Shown: positions 26,201 to 36,962, counted from the first letter of the stretch. The stretch: 64,000 nt of DNA from CAVTWH01 sp963794685 (GCA_963794685.1 CAWCFK010000004.1:620001-684000); one strand, 5' to 3'. Numbers and translations: made by a program. The notes: generated by a model from the sequence alone, not told the origin.

Positions 26201-27574
26201 ATGAGATCTACACGCATCGCGCTTGCGGTCACCCTCGCGGGGACGCTCGCGGTCGGCACGCTCGCGGCGTGCTCCTCCGACGACAAGACGCCGAGCGCCA
26301 GCTCGACCGCACCGGTCACGCTCAACGTCGTCGGTCTGCTCCCGGGCGCCAAGCCCGAGGCGCAGACGGCGCTGCAGGCCGAGGTCAAGGACTTCCAGGC
26401 GCTGTACCCGAACATCACCGTGAAGACCCACGACTACGAGTGGAAGGCCACCACCTTCGCGGCCGACCTCGCGGGCGGCACGCTGCCGACGGTGTTCGAG
26501 ATCCCCTTCACCGACGCGAAGACGCTGATCGCGAACGGCCAGATCAGTGACATGCAGTCGTCCCTGGACTCGCTGTCGTACGCCGCGAACTTCAACAAGA
26601 ACCTGCTGCAGTACGGCCAGGGCGACAACGGCCACGTGTACGCCATCCCCGCGAAGAGCATCTACGCGGTCGGCCTGCACTACAACCGGGCGCTGTTCAC
26701 GGCAGCCGGTCTGGACCCCAACAAGCCGCCGACGACCTGGGACGAGGTCCGCGCGGACGCCAAGGCCATCGCGTCGAAGACCGGCAACGCCGGCTTCGCC
26801 CAGATGTCCAACAGCAACACCGGCGGCTGGCAGCTGACGGTCGACACCTACGCCCGTGGTGGCCGGGTCGAGTCCGCGGACGGCAAGACCGCAACCCTCA
26901 ACAACGACGCCACCAAGGCGGCCCTGCAGTTCCTGAAGGACCTGCGCTGGAGTGACAACTCGATGGGCGCCAACTTCAGCTACGACTGGAGCGGCATCAA
27001 CCAGGCGTTCGCCGCCGGCAAGATCGGCATGTACACCTCGGGCCAGGACGTCTACACCAGCCTGGTGCAGACCAACAACATCGACCCGAAGTCGTACGGC
27101 CTCACGATGATCCCGCTTTCCGGCGCCGACTCCGGCGTGCTCGGCGGCGGCACCATGGCGGCCGTGTCCGCCAAGGCGTCGAGTGCTGAGAAGGCCGCGG
27201 CGATCAAGTGGATCGACTTCCACTACCTGCGTAAGTACACCAACCAGGACGCCGCGACCAAGAACGCGCAGACCCAGGTGGCCAGCAAGCAGCCGGTCGG
27301 TACCCCGGAGCTGCCGATCTTCAGCCAGCAGCAGTACGACCAGTACCAGACCTGGATCAAGTCGTTCGTCAACGTGCCGCTGGACCAGATGAGCACCTTC
27401 ACCAGCAACGTGTTCAGCGCCAAGCTGGTCAACGAGCCGACCAAGGCCACCCAGGACCTCTACGCGGCGCTCGACCCGGTGGTGCAGGCCGTGCTGACGA
27501 ACAAGGACGCCGACATCGACAAGCTCCTCACCGAGGCCAACACCAAGGCGCAGCGGGCAATCGACGCCGCCTGA
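26201..27574 (+). CDS. Sugar ABC transporter substrate-binding lipoprotein
   Basis: An extracellular solute-binding protein of 457 residues (family 1, MalE-like). The signal peptide MRSTRIALAVTLAGTLAVG ends in the lipobox LAAC at about residue 23, so the mature protein is lipid-anchored. The body has PNITVKTHDYEWK, a DLAGGTLPTVFEIPF ligand lobe, and GKIGMYTSGQ. ATG 26201 follows AAGGAGCAAGG. It is first in an operon with two permeases, separated from them by a stem-loop. The ligand is probably an alpha-glucoside such as maltose or trehalose, inferred from the GH13 glucosidase downstream. Confidence 0.92.
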   Translation: MRSTRIALAVTLAGTLAVGTLAACSSDDKTPSASSTAPVTLNVVGLLPGAKPEAQTALQAEVKDFQALYPNITVKTHDYEWKATTFAADLAGGTLPTVFEIPFTDAKTLIANGQISDMQSSLDSLSYAANFNKNLLQYGQGDNGHVYAIPAKSIYAVGLHYNRALFTAAGLDPNKPPTTWDEVRADAKAIASKTGNAGFAQMSNSNTGGWQLTVDTYARGGRVESADGKTATLNNDATKAALQFLKDLRWSDNSMGANFSYDWSGINQAFAAGKIGMYTSGQDVYTSLVQTNNIDPKSYGLTMIPLSGADSGVLGGGTMAAVSAKASSAEKAAAIKWIDFHYLRKYTNQDAATKNAQTQVASKQPVGTPELPIFSQQQYDQYQTWIKSFVNVPLDQMSTFTSNVFSAKLVNEPTKATQDLYAALDPVVQAVLTNKDADIDKLLTEANTKAQRAIDAA

Positions 27575-27606
27575 CGCTCCGGCGCCAGTAAGTACACCAG
27601 TGATGG

Positions 27607-27639
27607 GGAGGGACCGCCGGTCGAGCCGGCGGTCCCTCC
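27607..27639 (+). terminator. 14-bp stem-loop between binding protein and permease genes
   Basis: Arms 27607-27620 and 27626-27639 pair perfectly around a 5-base loop (TCGAG). There is no T-run. In this position such hairpins usually reduce read-through or protect the upstream mRNA, giving more binding protein than permease. Confidence 0.7.
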
Positions 27640-27670
27640 ACCCGGAGCCCTGGATGAGGAGTGATGTGAC

Positions 27671-28666
27671 GTGAGCGCGGCGAGTACCCTGCGGCCGGCC
27701 GGCGATGCCGTCGCCGCCGCGGGCAACCGTGGGCCCGGGACGGGCCAACCCCCGGTGAGTCGGCGCGCCCGGCGCAATCCGGCGAGCTGGATCAGGAGCG
27801 GCGGACTGAGCACGGTGGTGTTCGCCCTGCCGATGCTGCTCATCTTCGGAGTCTTCTCGTGGTGGCCGATCCTGCGGTCGGTGGTCATGAGCTTCCAGAA
27901 GACCAACCTGGTCGGCCCGGCGAAGTGGGTCGGTTGGCACAACTTCCAGTACGTGCTCACCGATCCCGACCTACCCACGGCGATCCGCAACACGCTGTGG
28001 TTCGCACTGCTCGCCCTGGTGATCGGGTACCCGGTCCCGCTGGTGACGGCGGTGCTCATCAGCTCGGTACGCCGCCTCAAGGGCGTGTACTCGGTGCTGG
28101 CCTACCTTCCGGTGGTCGTCCCGCCGGTCGTCGCCGTGCTGCTGTGGAAGTTCTTCTACGACGGTTCCGCCGACGGGGTGTTCAACACCATCCTGAGCTA
28201 CGTCGGCCTCGGCCCGTACACCTGGTTGTCGAGCCCGTCGCTGGCGATGCCGTCGCTGGTCGTCGAGGCGACCTGGGCCGCCGCCGGCGGTACCGTGATC
28301 ATCTACCTGGCCGCGCTGCTCGGCGTCCCCGATGAGCTGTACGACGCCGCCGAGGTCGACGGCGCCGGCATCTGGCAGAAGGTGTGGCACGTGACCATGC
28401 CGCAACTGCGCGGGGTCCTGTTCATCACCTTCATCCTGCAGATCATCGGCACCGTCCAGGTCTTCGTGGAGCCGTACCTGTTCACCAACGGCGGCCCGGC
28501 GAACGCCACCCTGACGGTGCTACTGATGATCTACAACTACGCCTTCGGCAGGTCGCTCGGCGGCAACTACGGCGCGGCCACGGCCCTGTCGCTGATGCTC
28601 GCCGCGTTCCTGGCGATCCTCTCACTCATCTACTTCAAGCTCACCTCAGCCTGGAGCAAGTCATGA
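27671..28666 (+). CDS. Sugar ABC transporter permease (MalF type)
   Basis: An inner-membrane permease of 331 residues with about six helices, the first VVFALPMLLIFGVFSWWPIL. The cytoplasmic EAA loop that docks the ATPase reads YDAAEVDGAGIWQKVWHVTMP. An N-terminal 35-residue Arg/Pro-rich tail precedes the first helix. GTG 27671 follows AGGAGTGATG. Its stop overlaps the next gene by ATGA. No ATPase gene is in the locus, so a shared MsiK-like ATPase encoded elsewhere probably energises transport, as in Streptomyces. Confidence 0.92.
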   Translation: MSAASTLRPAGDAVAAAGNRGPGTGQPPVSRRARRNPASWIRSGGLSTVVFALPMLLIFGVFSWWPILRSVVMSFQKTNLVGPAKWVGWHNFQYVLTDPDLPTAIRNTLWFALLALVIGYPVPLVTAVLISSVRRLKGVYSVLAYLPVVVPPVVAVLLWKFFYDGSADGVFNTILSYVGLGPYTWLSSPSLAMPSLVVEATWAAAGGTVIIYLAALLGVPDELYDAAEVDGAGIWQKVWHVTMPQLRGVLFITFILQIIGTVQVFVEPYLFTNGGPANATLTVLLMIYNYAFGRSLGGNYGAATALSLMLAAFLAILSLIYFKLTSAWSKS

Positions 28667-29655
28667 CCGGCCCGCAGCACCGAGAGCAGCAGACCTCCTG
28701 GACGCCCGGGGTCGGGGAACAGCCGCCTACCCCCGTGGTGGCTCGCCGGGCCCGTAAGCGCCGGGCAACACCGTTCGATGGGGCCCGCGGTTACGTCTCC
28801 GCGCAGGACTGGCGTCGCCCCGGCGTCAGCGCAACCATGAAGACGGTGCACGCGATCCTGCTCGTGCTGCTGGTGGTGGTCGGCGTCGGGCCGGCGCTGC
28901 TGCTCGCGAAGTTCGCGGTCACCCCCACCCAGGACATCATCCGTTCGCCGCTGGCGATCTTCCCGCACGGGATGCGCTGGCAGAACGTCTCCGAGGCGTG
29001 GAACGACGTCCACATCAGCCGGTACTTCCTGAACACCATCTGGCTCGCGGCCGGGTCGTGGTTCGTGCAGTTGCTGGTGGCGACCACCGGCGGCTACGTG
29101 CTGTCCGTGCTGCGTCCGCGCTGGGCCAAGGCGGTCAACGGTCTGGTGATCGCGACGCTGTTCGTGCCGAGCGTGGTGCTGCTGGTGCCGCTGTACCTGA
29201 CGATCCTCAATCCGCCGGTGGTCGGCACCTCGATGATCAACAGCTTCTTCGCGGTGTGGTTGCCGTCCGGGGCGAGCGCGTTCAACGTCGTGATCATGAC
29301 GCGCTTCTTCGACAGCCTGCCGCGTGAGGTGTTCGAGGCGGCCAAGGTCGACGGCGCCGGGTCGTTCCGGTTGTTCTGGTCGGTGGTTCTGCCGATGTCC
29401 AAGCCGATCCTCGGCGTGGTCTCGGTGTTCGCGATCATCGCGAGCTGGAAGGACTTCCTGTGGCCGATGCTGGTGCTCAAGAACCCCGACAAGCAGCCGC
29501 TGTCGGTGCGCCTGCCGGCCATCGCGTCGCAGACCGACCTGGGCGTGTTCCTCGCGTCACTGGCGATCTCGACGCTTATCCCGGTCGTCTTCTTCCTCAT
29601 CTTCCAGCGCCTGTTCCTGTCGAGCGCCGGGCTGGGAGGAGCGGTCAAGGGCTGA
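28663..29655 (+). CDS. Sugar ABC transporter permease (MalG type)
   Basis: The second permease of the importer, 330 residues. A 55-residue cytoplasmic N-terminus is followed by helices beginning AILLVLLVVVGVGPALLLAKF. The EAA loop is FEAAKVDGAGSFRLFWSVVLP, followed by the conserved SWKDFLWPMLVL segment. It starts by ATGA overlap with the first permease and is co-translated. The closest function is carbohydrate uptake (CUT1 family). Confidence 0.92.
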   Translation: MTGPQHREQQTSWTPGVGEQPPTPVVARRARKRRATPFDGARGYVSAQDWRRPGVSATMKTVHAILLVLLVVVGVGPALLLAKFAVTPTQDIIRSPLAIFPHGMRWQNVSEAWNDVHISRYFLNTIWLAAGSWFVQLLVATTGGYVLSVLRPRWAKAVNGLVIATLFVPSVVLLVPLYLTILNPPVVGTSMINSFFAVWLPSGASAFNVVIMTRFFDSLPREVFEAAKVDGAGSFRLFWSVVLPMSKPILGVVSVFAIIASWKDFLWPMLVLKNPDKQPLSVRLPAIASQTDLGVFLASLAISTLIPVVFFLIFQRLFLSSAGLGGAVKG

Positions 29656-30167
29656 CCCAGCCCGGGTACGGGTGGGTGCGGGTCATGCCGGGAGTGAGCC
29701 GTGGCGGGCGGTGCAAATGATTGCGTCAGGGTCGCCCGGTCCTCTTGGTCGCGCCTCCTGGTGCTGATCGGTATGGACGGAGTAGCAGCTCAACACTGTC
29801 CAGGTATTGATGGCGGTCAGTCGAAATACTGATCGGCCTTGCGAATTCGTGGAGTTTGCGCTGTAGCGAGCACCATCAGCACGGTGAATATTAGATATTT
29901 GCAGAACTACATAGACTTCTTGCGGTGACTGGTCTTAGTCTCGTGCCTACGCCGCCAGATTCTTGAACTTGCACCGCGACATCCTGTCCAGCCTCCCGAG
30001 CGCGCTGAATGCCTGAACGGCTGGGCGTACCACGGGGAGCGGCAAGGGAGCCGCCGTCCCTGATCGAGCACGAGGGTCGCATCGGGAGCCGCGCCGCGCA
30101 GTCCGGGTCACCGGCCCGGCGGCGCGGCGCCCGGTACGACGAAAGACACACGAGAAGGCAGGTCTTC
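29656..30167. other. 512-bp gene-free region before the GH13 gene
   Basis: No supported gene. The segment 29700-29960 is clearly poorer in GC than its surroundings, with ATATTAGATATTTGCAG at about 29888 as the most promoter-like part. A LacI-type operator candidate is at 29712. A small inverted repeat TCAGT/ACTGA lies at about 29819. The GH13 gene therefore probably has its own promoter rather than reading through from the permeases. Confidence 0.55.
29712..29725. promoter_or_regulatory. Second LacI-type operator candidate
   Basis: TGCAAATGATTGCG matches the perfect operator at 24203 in 11 of 14 positions and keeps the GCAA/TTGC arms. It is 57 bp after the second permease stop and about 455 bp before the GH13 start. 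If real, it puts the glucosidase under the same repressor. Confidence 0.45.
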
Positions 30168-31793
30168 GTGTCAGAGGTAGACACTCGCGAATGGTGGCGC
30201 AGCGCCGCCATCTACCAGGTGTATCCGCGCAGCTTCGCCGACGGCGACGGCGACGGCATCGGGGATCTGGCTGGCATCCGCGCCAACCTGGGCTACCTGA
30301 GCGAGCTCGGCGTCGACGCGATCTGGTTCAGCCCGTGGTTCCCGTCGCCGATGGCCGACGCGGGCTACGACGTGGCCGACTACCGGGACATCGACCCTGC
30401 CTTCGGCACCCTCGCCGAGGCCGAGGCGCTCATCGCCGAAGGCCACCAGCTCGGCATCCGGGCCATCGTCGACATCGTCCCCAACCACTGCTCGAACGAG
30501 CACCTGTGGTTCAAGGAGGCGGTGGCGGCCGGCCGTGGCTCCGCCGCCCGCGAGCTGTTCTGGTTCCGCGACGGCCGGGGCGACGACGGGGACCAGCCGC
30601 CCAACAACTGGCAGTCGATCTTCGGTGGGCCGGCCTGGACCCGGGTTCCCGACGGCCAGTGGTACCTGCACCTGTTTGCGCCCGAGCAGCCCGACTTCAA
30701 CTGGGAGAACCCGAAGGTCCGCGAGGAGTTCGAGGACATCCTGCGGTTCTGGTTCAACCGGGGCGTCGACGGCATCCGGATCGACTCGGTGGCCGTGGTG
30801 ATGAAGGACCCGCTGCTGGCCGACTTCGACCACGCCGCCCCGCCGACCCCGCACCCCTACGAGGACCGCGACGAACTGCACGAGATCTACCGGGGCTGGC
30901 GCGCGGTCGCCGACTCGTACCCCGACAAGCGGGCGCTGATCGGCGAGATCTGGCTGCCCGACACCGAGCGGTTCATCCAGTACCTGCGCCCGGACGAGCT
31001 GCACACCGCGTTCAACTTCGACTTCCTCGGCCGGCCCTGGGACGCCGCGCAGCTGCGGACGAGCATCGACAGCACGCTGGCCGCGCATGCCCCGGTGCAC
31101 GCGCCGGCCACCTGGGTGCTGTCCAACCACGACGTCACCCGACACGTCACCCGCTACGGCCGGGAAGACACCGCGTACGACATGGACCAGCGCGGCGCCC
31201 GCCACCTGCTCCCCGTGGACCTGGCCCTGGGTACCCGTCGGGCCCGCGCGGCCGTGCTGCTGAGCATGGCGCTGCCCGGCTCGGTCTACCTGTACCAGGG
31301 CGAGGAGCTGGGGCTGACCGAGGTCGAGGACATCCCGGGCGAGCTGCGCCAGGACCCGATGTTCTTCCGCTCCGGTGGCACCAACCCGGGTCGCGACGGC
31401 TGCCGGGTGCCACTGCCCTGGTCGGGAACGGCTGCCCCGTTCGGGTTCAGCCCGGCCGGAGCGGCTGCCGCGCCGTGGCTGCCGCAGCCGGCCGACTGGA
31501 GCGGGTACACCGTCGAGGCCGAAGCGGCCGACCCGGATTCGATGCTGTCGCTGTACCGGCGCGCGCTGGCCTGCCGGCGCGCCGTCGACGGACTCGGCGA
31601 CGGCCCGATGACCTGGCTCGACTCGCCCGCCGGCGTGCTCGCCTTCGAGCGCGGACCGGGCTTCGCCTGCCTGGTCAACCTGGCCGACGCGCCGGCCGAA
31701 CTACCCGCACAGCACGAGGTGCGCCTCGCCAGCGGTCCGCTGACCGACGGCCGGCTCCCCACCGACACGGCAGTGTGGCTGCGACGCAGCTGA
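30168..31793 (+). CDS. GH13 alpha-glucosidase (oligosaccharide type)
   Basis: A cytoplasmic family 13 glycoside hydrolase of 541 residues. It begins with the standard EWWRSAAIYQVYPRSFADGD, then GDLAGIRANLGYLSELGVDAIWFSPW. The conserved regions are DIVPNHCS (I), GIRIDSVAVV with the nucleophile Asp (II), GEIW with the acid Glu (III), and VLSNHDVTRH (IV). It releases glucose from alpha-glucosides brought in by the ABC system. GTG 30168 follows AAGGCAGG; upstream open sequence lacks a start signal. A strong terminator follows it. Confidence 0.92.
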   Translation: MSEVDTREWWRSAAIYQVYPRSFADGDGDGIGDLAGIRANLGYLSELGVDAIWFSPWFPSPMADAGYDVADYRDIDPAFGTLAEAEALIAEGHQLGIRAIVDIVPNHCSNEHLWFKEAVAAGRGSAARELFWFRDGRGDDGDQPPNNWQSIFGGPAWTRVPDGQWYLHLFAPEQPDFNWENPKVREEFEDILRFWFNRGVDGIRIDSVAVVMKDPLLADFDHAAPPTPHPYEDRDELHEIYRGWRAVADSYPDKRALIGEIWLPDTERFIQYLRPDELHTAFNFDFLGRPWDAAQLRTSIDSTLAAHAPVHAPATWVLSNHDVTRHVTRYGREDTAYDMDQRGARHLLPVDLALGTRRARAAVLLSMALPGSVYLYQGEELGLTEVEDIPGELRQDPMFFRSGGTNPGRDGCRVPLPWSGTAAPFGFSPAGAAAAPWLPQPADWSGYTVEAEAADPDSMLSLYRRALACRRAVDGLGDGPMTWLDSPAGVLAFERGPGFACLVNLADAPAELPAQHEVRLASGPLTDGRLPTDTAVWLRRS

Positions 31794-31808
31794 CTGCCGG
31801 GCTCCACG

Positions 31809-31841
31809 CTCGGGGGAGGGGAGAGCGGCCCCTCCCCCGAG
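31809..31841 (+). terminator. 13-bp GC stem-loop terminator after GH13 gene
   Basis: CTCGGGGGAGGGG (31809-31821) pairs perfectly with 31829-31841 across a 7-base loop, followed by TTT. It lies 16 bases after the GH13 stop. This is a good Rho-independent-like terminator for a GC-rich genome. Confidence 0.8.
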
Positions 31842-31985
31842 TTTGGGAGCCACCCGCCCGAACGCCGGCGCCGCCGCCCGGAAGAAGTCGACGTCCCGGT
31901 CACGCAGCGCATCCGTGGTGCGCCAGGCCGTCGAGGGGCAAGGCTGAGCCGAGCGGACCTTGCCGCGACCTCTTAGGGTGACGCC

Positions 31986-32663
31986 GTGGACAGTGTGCTG
32001 GCGGGCGGCTTCGGGGTGCTCTGCGTCGTGCTGTTCGTGGCCTTCATCGCCGCGTTCATCGTGCTCGCCGTCTACACCGCCAAACGGGAGCGGCAGCGCC
32101 GCGGCGCGCTGGTGCAGTGGGCGCTGGCCAACGAGTGGACGCACCTGGTCAAGCCGGTCTCCGACTGGCCGACCCGGCTGCCCGGCCACAACAGGCGCGG
32201 GGTCACGGTGGCGATGACCGGCCTGGTCAACGGCTGGACCGTGTCGGTGGGCGAGTACCAGTACACGACCAGCAGCAGTACCGGCGCGAACGGGCAGACC
32301 ACCTCGACCACCCATCACTACGTGGTGGTGGCGCTGCGGCTGCCCCGGCAGTACCCGCCGCTCGCGGTGTCGGCGCGCGGTGGGCTGTCCAAGCTGTGGC
32401 GCTCGGTCTTCGGCGACGGCCGGGTGGTCACCGGCATCGCCGCCTTCGACGAGAACTTCAAGATCAGCACGAAGGATCCGGGGGTGTTGCCGTACACCGT
32501 CGGTCCCGCGCTGATCCAGGCGCACATCGCCGGCCAGGTGCCGGACTGGACCATCGTCGGCGACGAGCTGCTCACCGCGTTCCCCGGCCAGATCACCGAC
32601 CCCAACAGGATTCCCGGCTGGGCCGCCAGCCTGGTCCTGGTCGCCCAACTCATCGGCCGCTGA
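31986..32663 (+). CDS. Hypothetical membrane-anchored protein, 225 aa
   Basis: I do not recognise the family with certainty. It resembles DUF3137-like proteins: one N-terminal transmembrane helix (VLCVVLFVAFIAAFIVLAVY, residues 11-30), then a cytoplasmic strand-rich domain with a Ser/Thr-rich TTSSSTGANGQTTSTTH loop and HYVVVALRLPRQYPPL. GTG 31986 is six bases after TAGGGT (31974-31979), so it is probably leaderless. It is monocistronic, between a terminator and a convergent gene. Confidence 0.7.
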   Translation: MDSVLAGGFGVLCVVLFVAFIAAFIVLAVYTAKRERQRRGALVQWALANEWTHLVKPVSDWPTRLPGHNRRGVTVAMTGLVNGWTVSVGEYQYTTSSSTGANGQTTSTTHHYVVVALRLPRQYPPLAVSARGGLSKLWRSVFGDGRVVTGIAAFDENFKISTKDPGVLPYTVGPALIQAHIAGQVPDWTIVGDELLTAFPGQITDPNRIPGWAASLVLVAQLIGR

Positions 32664-32665
32664 CC

Positions 32666-32697
32666 CCGCCGGACCACCCCGCGGGGTGGCCCGGCGG
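32666..32697. terminator. Bidirectional stem-loop terminator
   Basis: Arms 32666-32680 and 32683-32697 pair with one internal mismatch (CCGCCGG A CCACCCC against GGGGTGG C CCGGCGG). It fills the gap between convergent genes ending at 32663 and 32703 and would serve both. Confidence 0.65.
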
Positions 32698-32702
32698 TGC
32701 GG

Positions 32703-35267
32703 TCAGATCTTCAGGGAGCCGTCCAGGAGCAGGGCGCAGCGGATCAGGCCGAGGTGGCTGTACGCCTGCGGGTGGTTGCCCAGGCCGCGCTCGGTCATCG
32801 GGTCGTACTGCTCGGGGAACAGGTCGGTGGGGCCGGCGCAGTCGACCATCTGGTCGAACAGCTCCTCGGCATCCGCCCGCCGCCCGGTACGCAGGTACGC
32901 CTCCACCATCCAGGCCGCGCACAGGTGGAAGCCACCCTCGCGACCGGGCAGCCCGTCGTCCCACTTGTACCGGTAGACAGTCGGCCCGCTGCGCAGCTCC
33001 GCCTCGATGGCCAGCACCGTGGAGAGGAACTTCGGGTCGTCGTCGGCGAGCAGTCCGGAGAGTCCGATCCACAGCGACGCCGCGTCCATCTCCGGGAACC
33101 CGTACGCCACCGAGTACGCCCGCACCTCCGGATACCACCCGTGGTCGATGACGTTCTCCGCGATGCGCGCCCGCAACTGCGCCCAGTCGGAGCGCTCCGG
33201 GGAGCCGAAGTCGGCGTGCAGCCGCATCGCCCGGTCCACCGTCAGCCAGCACATCACCTTCGAATAGACGTGGTGCCGGGGCGCCAGGCGGGCTTCCCAG
33301 AGCCCGTGGTCGGGCTCGTGCCAGCGCCGCTCCACCGCCTCCACCATCGCCTCGACGATCCGCCACTCGCGCTCGTGCACCCGGCCGCGCGCGGTGGCCA
33401 CCGCGTGGATCAGGTCCGCGACCGGGCCGAAGACGTCCAGTTGCAGTTGCCTGTTCGCGGCGTTGCCGATGCGTACCGGGCGCGACCCCGCGTACCCGGG
33501 CAGCGTGTCGATGACCGCCTCCGGGCCGAGGTCGAGGCCGTCCACGGTGTAGAGCGGGTGCAGCCGTTCCGGGTGCCCGCCGGTGCGCTCGATCACCGCG
33601 TCCACCCAGCCGAGGAACGCTTCCGCCTCGGCCAGCGAGCCCAGGTCGACCAGGGCGCGGGCGGACATCGCGCCGTCGCGCAGCCAGCAGTAGCGATAGT
33701 CCCAGTTTCGGATGCCGCCCATCTCCTCGGGCAGCGAGGTGGTGGCCGCCGCCAGGATCGAGCCGGACGGGGCGTGGCACAGCCCGCGCAGCGTCAACGC
33801 GCTGCGCAGTACGAGATCACGGGCGACAGTGGGCAACTTCAGTGACGCCGCCCAGTCCCGCCACGGCTGCTCAACGGCCGCCTGCCGGGTCTGTACCGGC
33901 TGGGTCCACGGCCGCAGGCTGTGCGTGCCGCCGCGCAGCTCCAGCACGCACCGGCCGCCGAAGACCTCCAGGTCGATCTCGGCGCGGGCCGAGTCGTACC
34001 CGCCGTCGTCGTAGATCTGCCACTCCACGCCGGGGGAGTGCAGCGCGATCGGCTCGTTCGAGCCGAGTACCAGCAGCCCGTCGCCGAGCGGCTGGAGCTG
34101 GGTGTTGACCTGCCCGAACTCGGGCCGCGGCGCGAAGACCACCTGCGCCCGGACGTTGCCGGTGAGCTCCCGGACCAGCAGGGTGGCCTCCGAGTCCTCG
34201 TTGTCGCCGGGGGCCGGGCCGCGGTCCAGCCAGTCCGTCACGGTCAGCCCGGACCAGCGGGTCTCCACGGTCATCGTGCCGGGCCGGTAGCGCTGCCCGA
34301 GCGGGATGCCGTCCCGGTCGGCCGGGCGGACGCTGAACCGGCCGGCCGGGTTGCCGCCGAGCAGGTGCGCGAAGGTGGCCGAGGAGTCCGGGTTGGGGTG
34401 GCACAGCCAGCCCACCGTGGCGTCCGGCGCGACCAGCGCGATGGTGCGCCCGTTGGCCAGCATCGAGTGCCGTTCGATGGGCACGGCGTGCTCGCCGAAG
34501 AGCCACTTGCGCCGCTGCTCCAGCAGCAGCGCAAGCACCCGGGCGGAGTCGATCGGCTCCTCGACCCGGTACTGCGCCTTCGTCTCGCCCTGTCCGATCT
34601 TGATGCCGACGTCCGCGCCGTGCAGGTGCCCGAAGGCGTTCTCGTCGGTGACGTCGTCGCCGATGAACAGCACCGCGCCGGCCGAGTGCTGGATGCGCAG
34701 CGAGTCCACCGCGGTGCCCTTGTGGGTGGTCATCACGGACAGCTCGATGACCTGCTTGCCCTGGGTGAGGTTCACCCCGGACCAGGTCCCCGGGCCCTGC
34801 CGGACCTCGCTGATCACCTGTGCGGTGAGCTGCGCGGAGGCCCCTCGGGTGTGGACGGCGACGCTGGCCGGCTTGCGCTCGATCCGGATGCCCGGCTGAC
34901 CGTCGGCGATCTGCTCGACCGCGTGCTGGATCCGGGTCCGCAACTCGACGAGTTCCGGGGCGAGCCGCTGCACGAAGCCGACATCGAACTCGGAGCCGTG
35001 GCTGCCGACCAGGTGCACCTCGCTCGGCAGCCGGGAAAGGGTGGCCAGGTCGCGCAGCGACCGACCGGAGACCACCGCGACCGTGGTCTGTGGCAGGGTG
35101 GCCAGGCCACGGACTGCGCTCACCGCCTCGGGCAGTGGGGTGGCGTCGGCCGGGTCGAGCACGATCGGGGCCAGCGTGCCGTCGTAGTCACAGGCAACCA
35201 GCAGCTGCGGAATCCGGGAAAGTACCCCCAGCGCCGAACGCAGCGCCGGGTCGATGCCGTCGGTCAC
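32703..35267 (-). CDS. otsB: Trehalose-6-phosphate phosphatase fused to a GH15 (trehalase/glucoamylase-like) domain
   Basis: An 854-residue fusion. Residues 1-250 are a HAD-family trehalose phosphatase: CDYDGTLAPIV with catalytic D27/D29, VAVVSGRSL, VGSHGSEFD, KGTAVDSL and GDDVTDENAFG. From about residue 255 to the end is a GH15 (alpha/alpha)6 domain of the actinobacterial trehalase type: WDYRYCWLRDGAM, HGLWEAR with the probable acid Glu, and LFPEQYDP with the probable base Glu. One protein could thus make trehalose and also cut it. GTG 35267 has GGAGG eight bases upstream, inside the end of otsA, so the two are co-translated. Confidence 0.9.
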   Translation of the reverse strand: MTDGIDPALRSALGVLSRIPQLLVACDYDGTLAPIVLDPADATPLPEAVSAVRGLATLPQTTVAVVSGRSLRDLATLSRLPSEVHLVGSHGSEFDVGFVQRLAPELVELRTRIQHAVEQIADGQPGIRIERKPASVAVHTRGASAQLTAQVISEVRQGPGTWSGVNLTQGKQVIELSVMTTHKGTAVDSLRIQHSAGAVLFIGDDVTDENAFGHLHGADVGIKIGQGETKAQYRVEEPIDSARVLALLLEQRRKWLFGEHAVPIERHSMLANGRTIALVAPDATVGWLCHPNPDSSATFAHLLGGNPAGRFSVRPADRDGIPLGQRYRPGTMTVETRWSGLTVTDWLDRGPAPGDNEDSEATLLVRELTGNVRAQVVFAPRPEFGQVNTQLQPLGDGLLVLGSNEPIALHSPGVEWQIYDDGGYDSARAEIDLEVFGGRCVLELRGGTHSLRPWTQPVQTRQAAVEQPWRDWAASLKLPTVARDLVLRSALTLRGLCHAPSGSILAAATTSLPEEMGGIRNWDYRYCWLRDGAMSARALVDLGSLAEAEAFLGWVDAVIERTGGHPERLHPLYTVDGLDLGPEAVIDTLPGYAGSRPVRIGNAANRQLQLDVFGPVADLIHAVATARGRVHEREWRIVEAMVEAVERRWHEPDHGLWEARLAPRHHVYSKVMCWLTVDRAMRLHADFGSPERSDWAQLRARIAENVIDHGWYPEVRAYSVAYGFPEMDAASLWIGLSGLLADDDPKFLSTVLAIEAELRSGPTVYRYKWDDGLPGREGGFHLCAAWMVEAYLRTGRRADAEELFDQMVDCAGPTDLFPEQYDPMTERGLGNHPQAYSHLGLIRCALLLDGSLKI

Positions 35268-35270
35268 GGC

Positions 35271-36902
<1,632 letters not shown>

Positions 36903-36930
36903 GAACACCCCTCCGCCTAGCCCGATTGCC

Positions 36931-36962
36931 CCGGATTACCCAGCCCCCGGATTACCCAGCCC
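36931..36962. repeat. 16-bp direct repeat upstream of otsA
   Basis: CCGGATTACCCAGCCC occurs twice back to back, with a degenerate third copy to about 36977. It lies 29 bp before the otsA start in the 359-bp divergent gap (36903-37261) between otsA and ettA. The rest of the gap holds AT-richer promoter-like sequence at 36985-37110 and a second 16-bp repeat near ettA. Confidence 0.75.

Noticed and set aside
30009..30167. N-terminal extension of the GH13 glucosidase
   Set aside because: The extra residues are not like the family, and the GTG at 30168 has an RBS-like sequence and the conserved start of the enzyme follows at once.
31845..31973. Minus-strand fragment with ALRDRDVDFFRAAAP-like reading as a pseudogene
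   Set aside because: It is short, not recognised, and lies between a terminator and a leaderless promoter. No support beyond an open frame.
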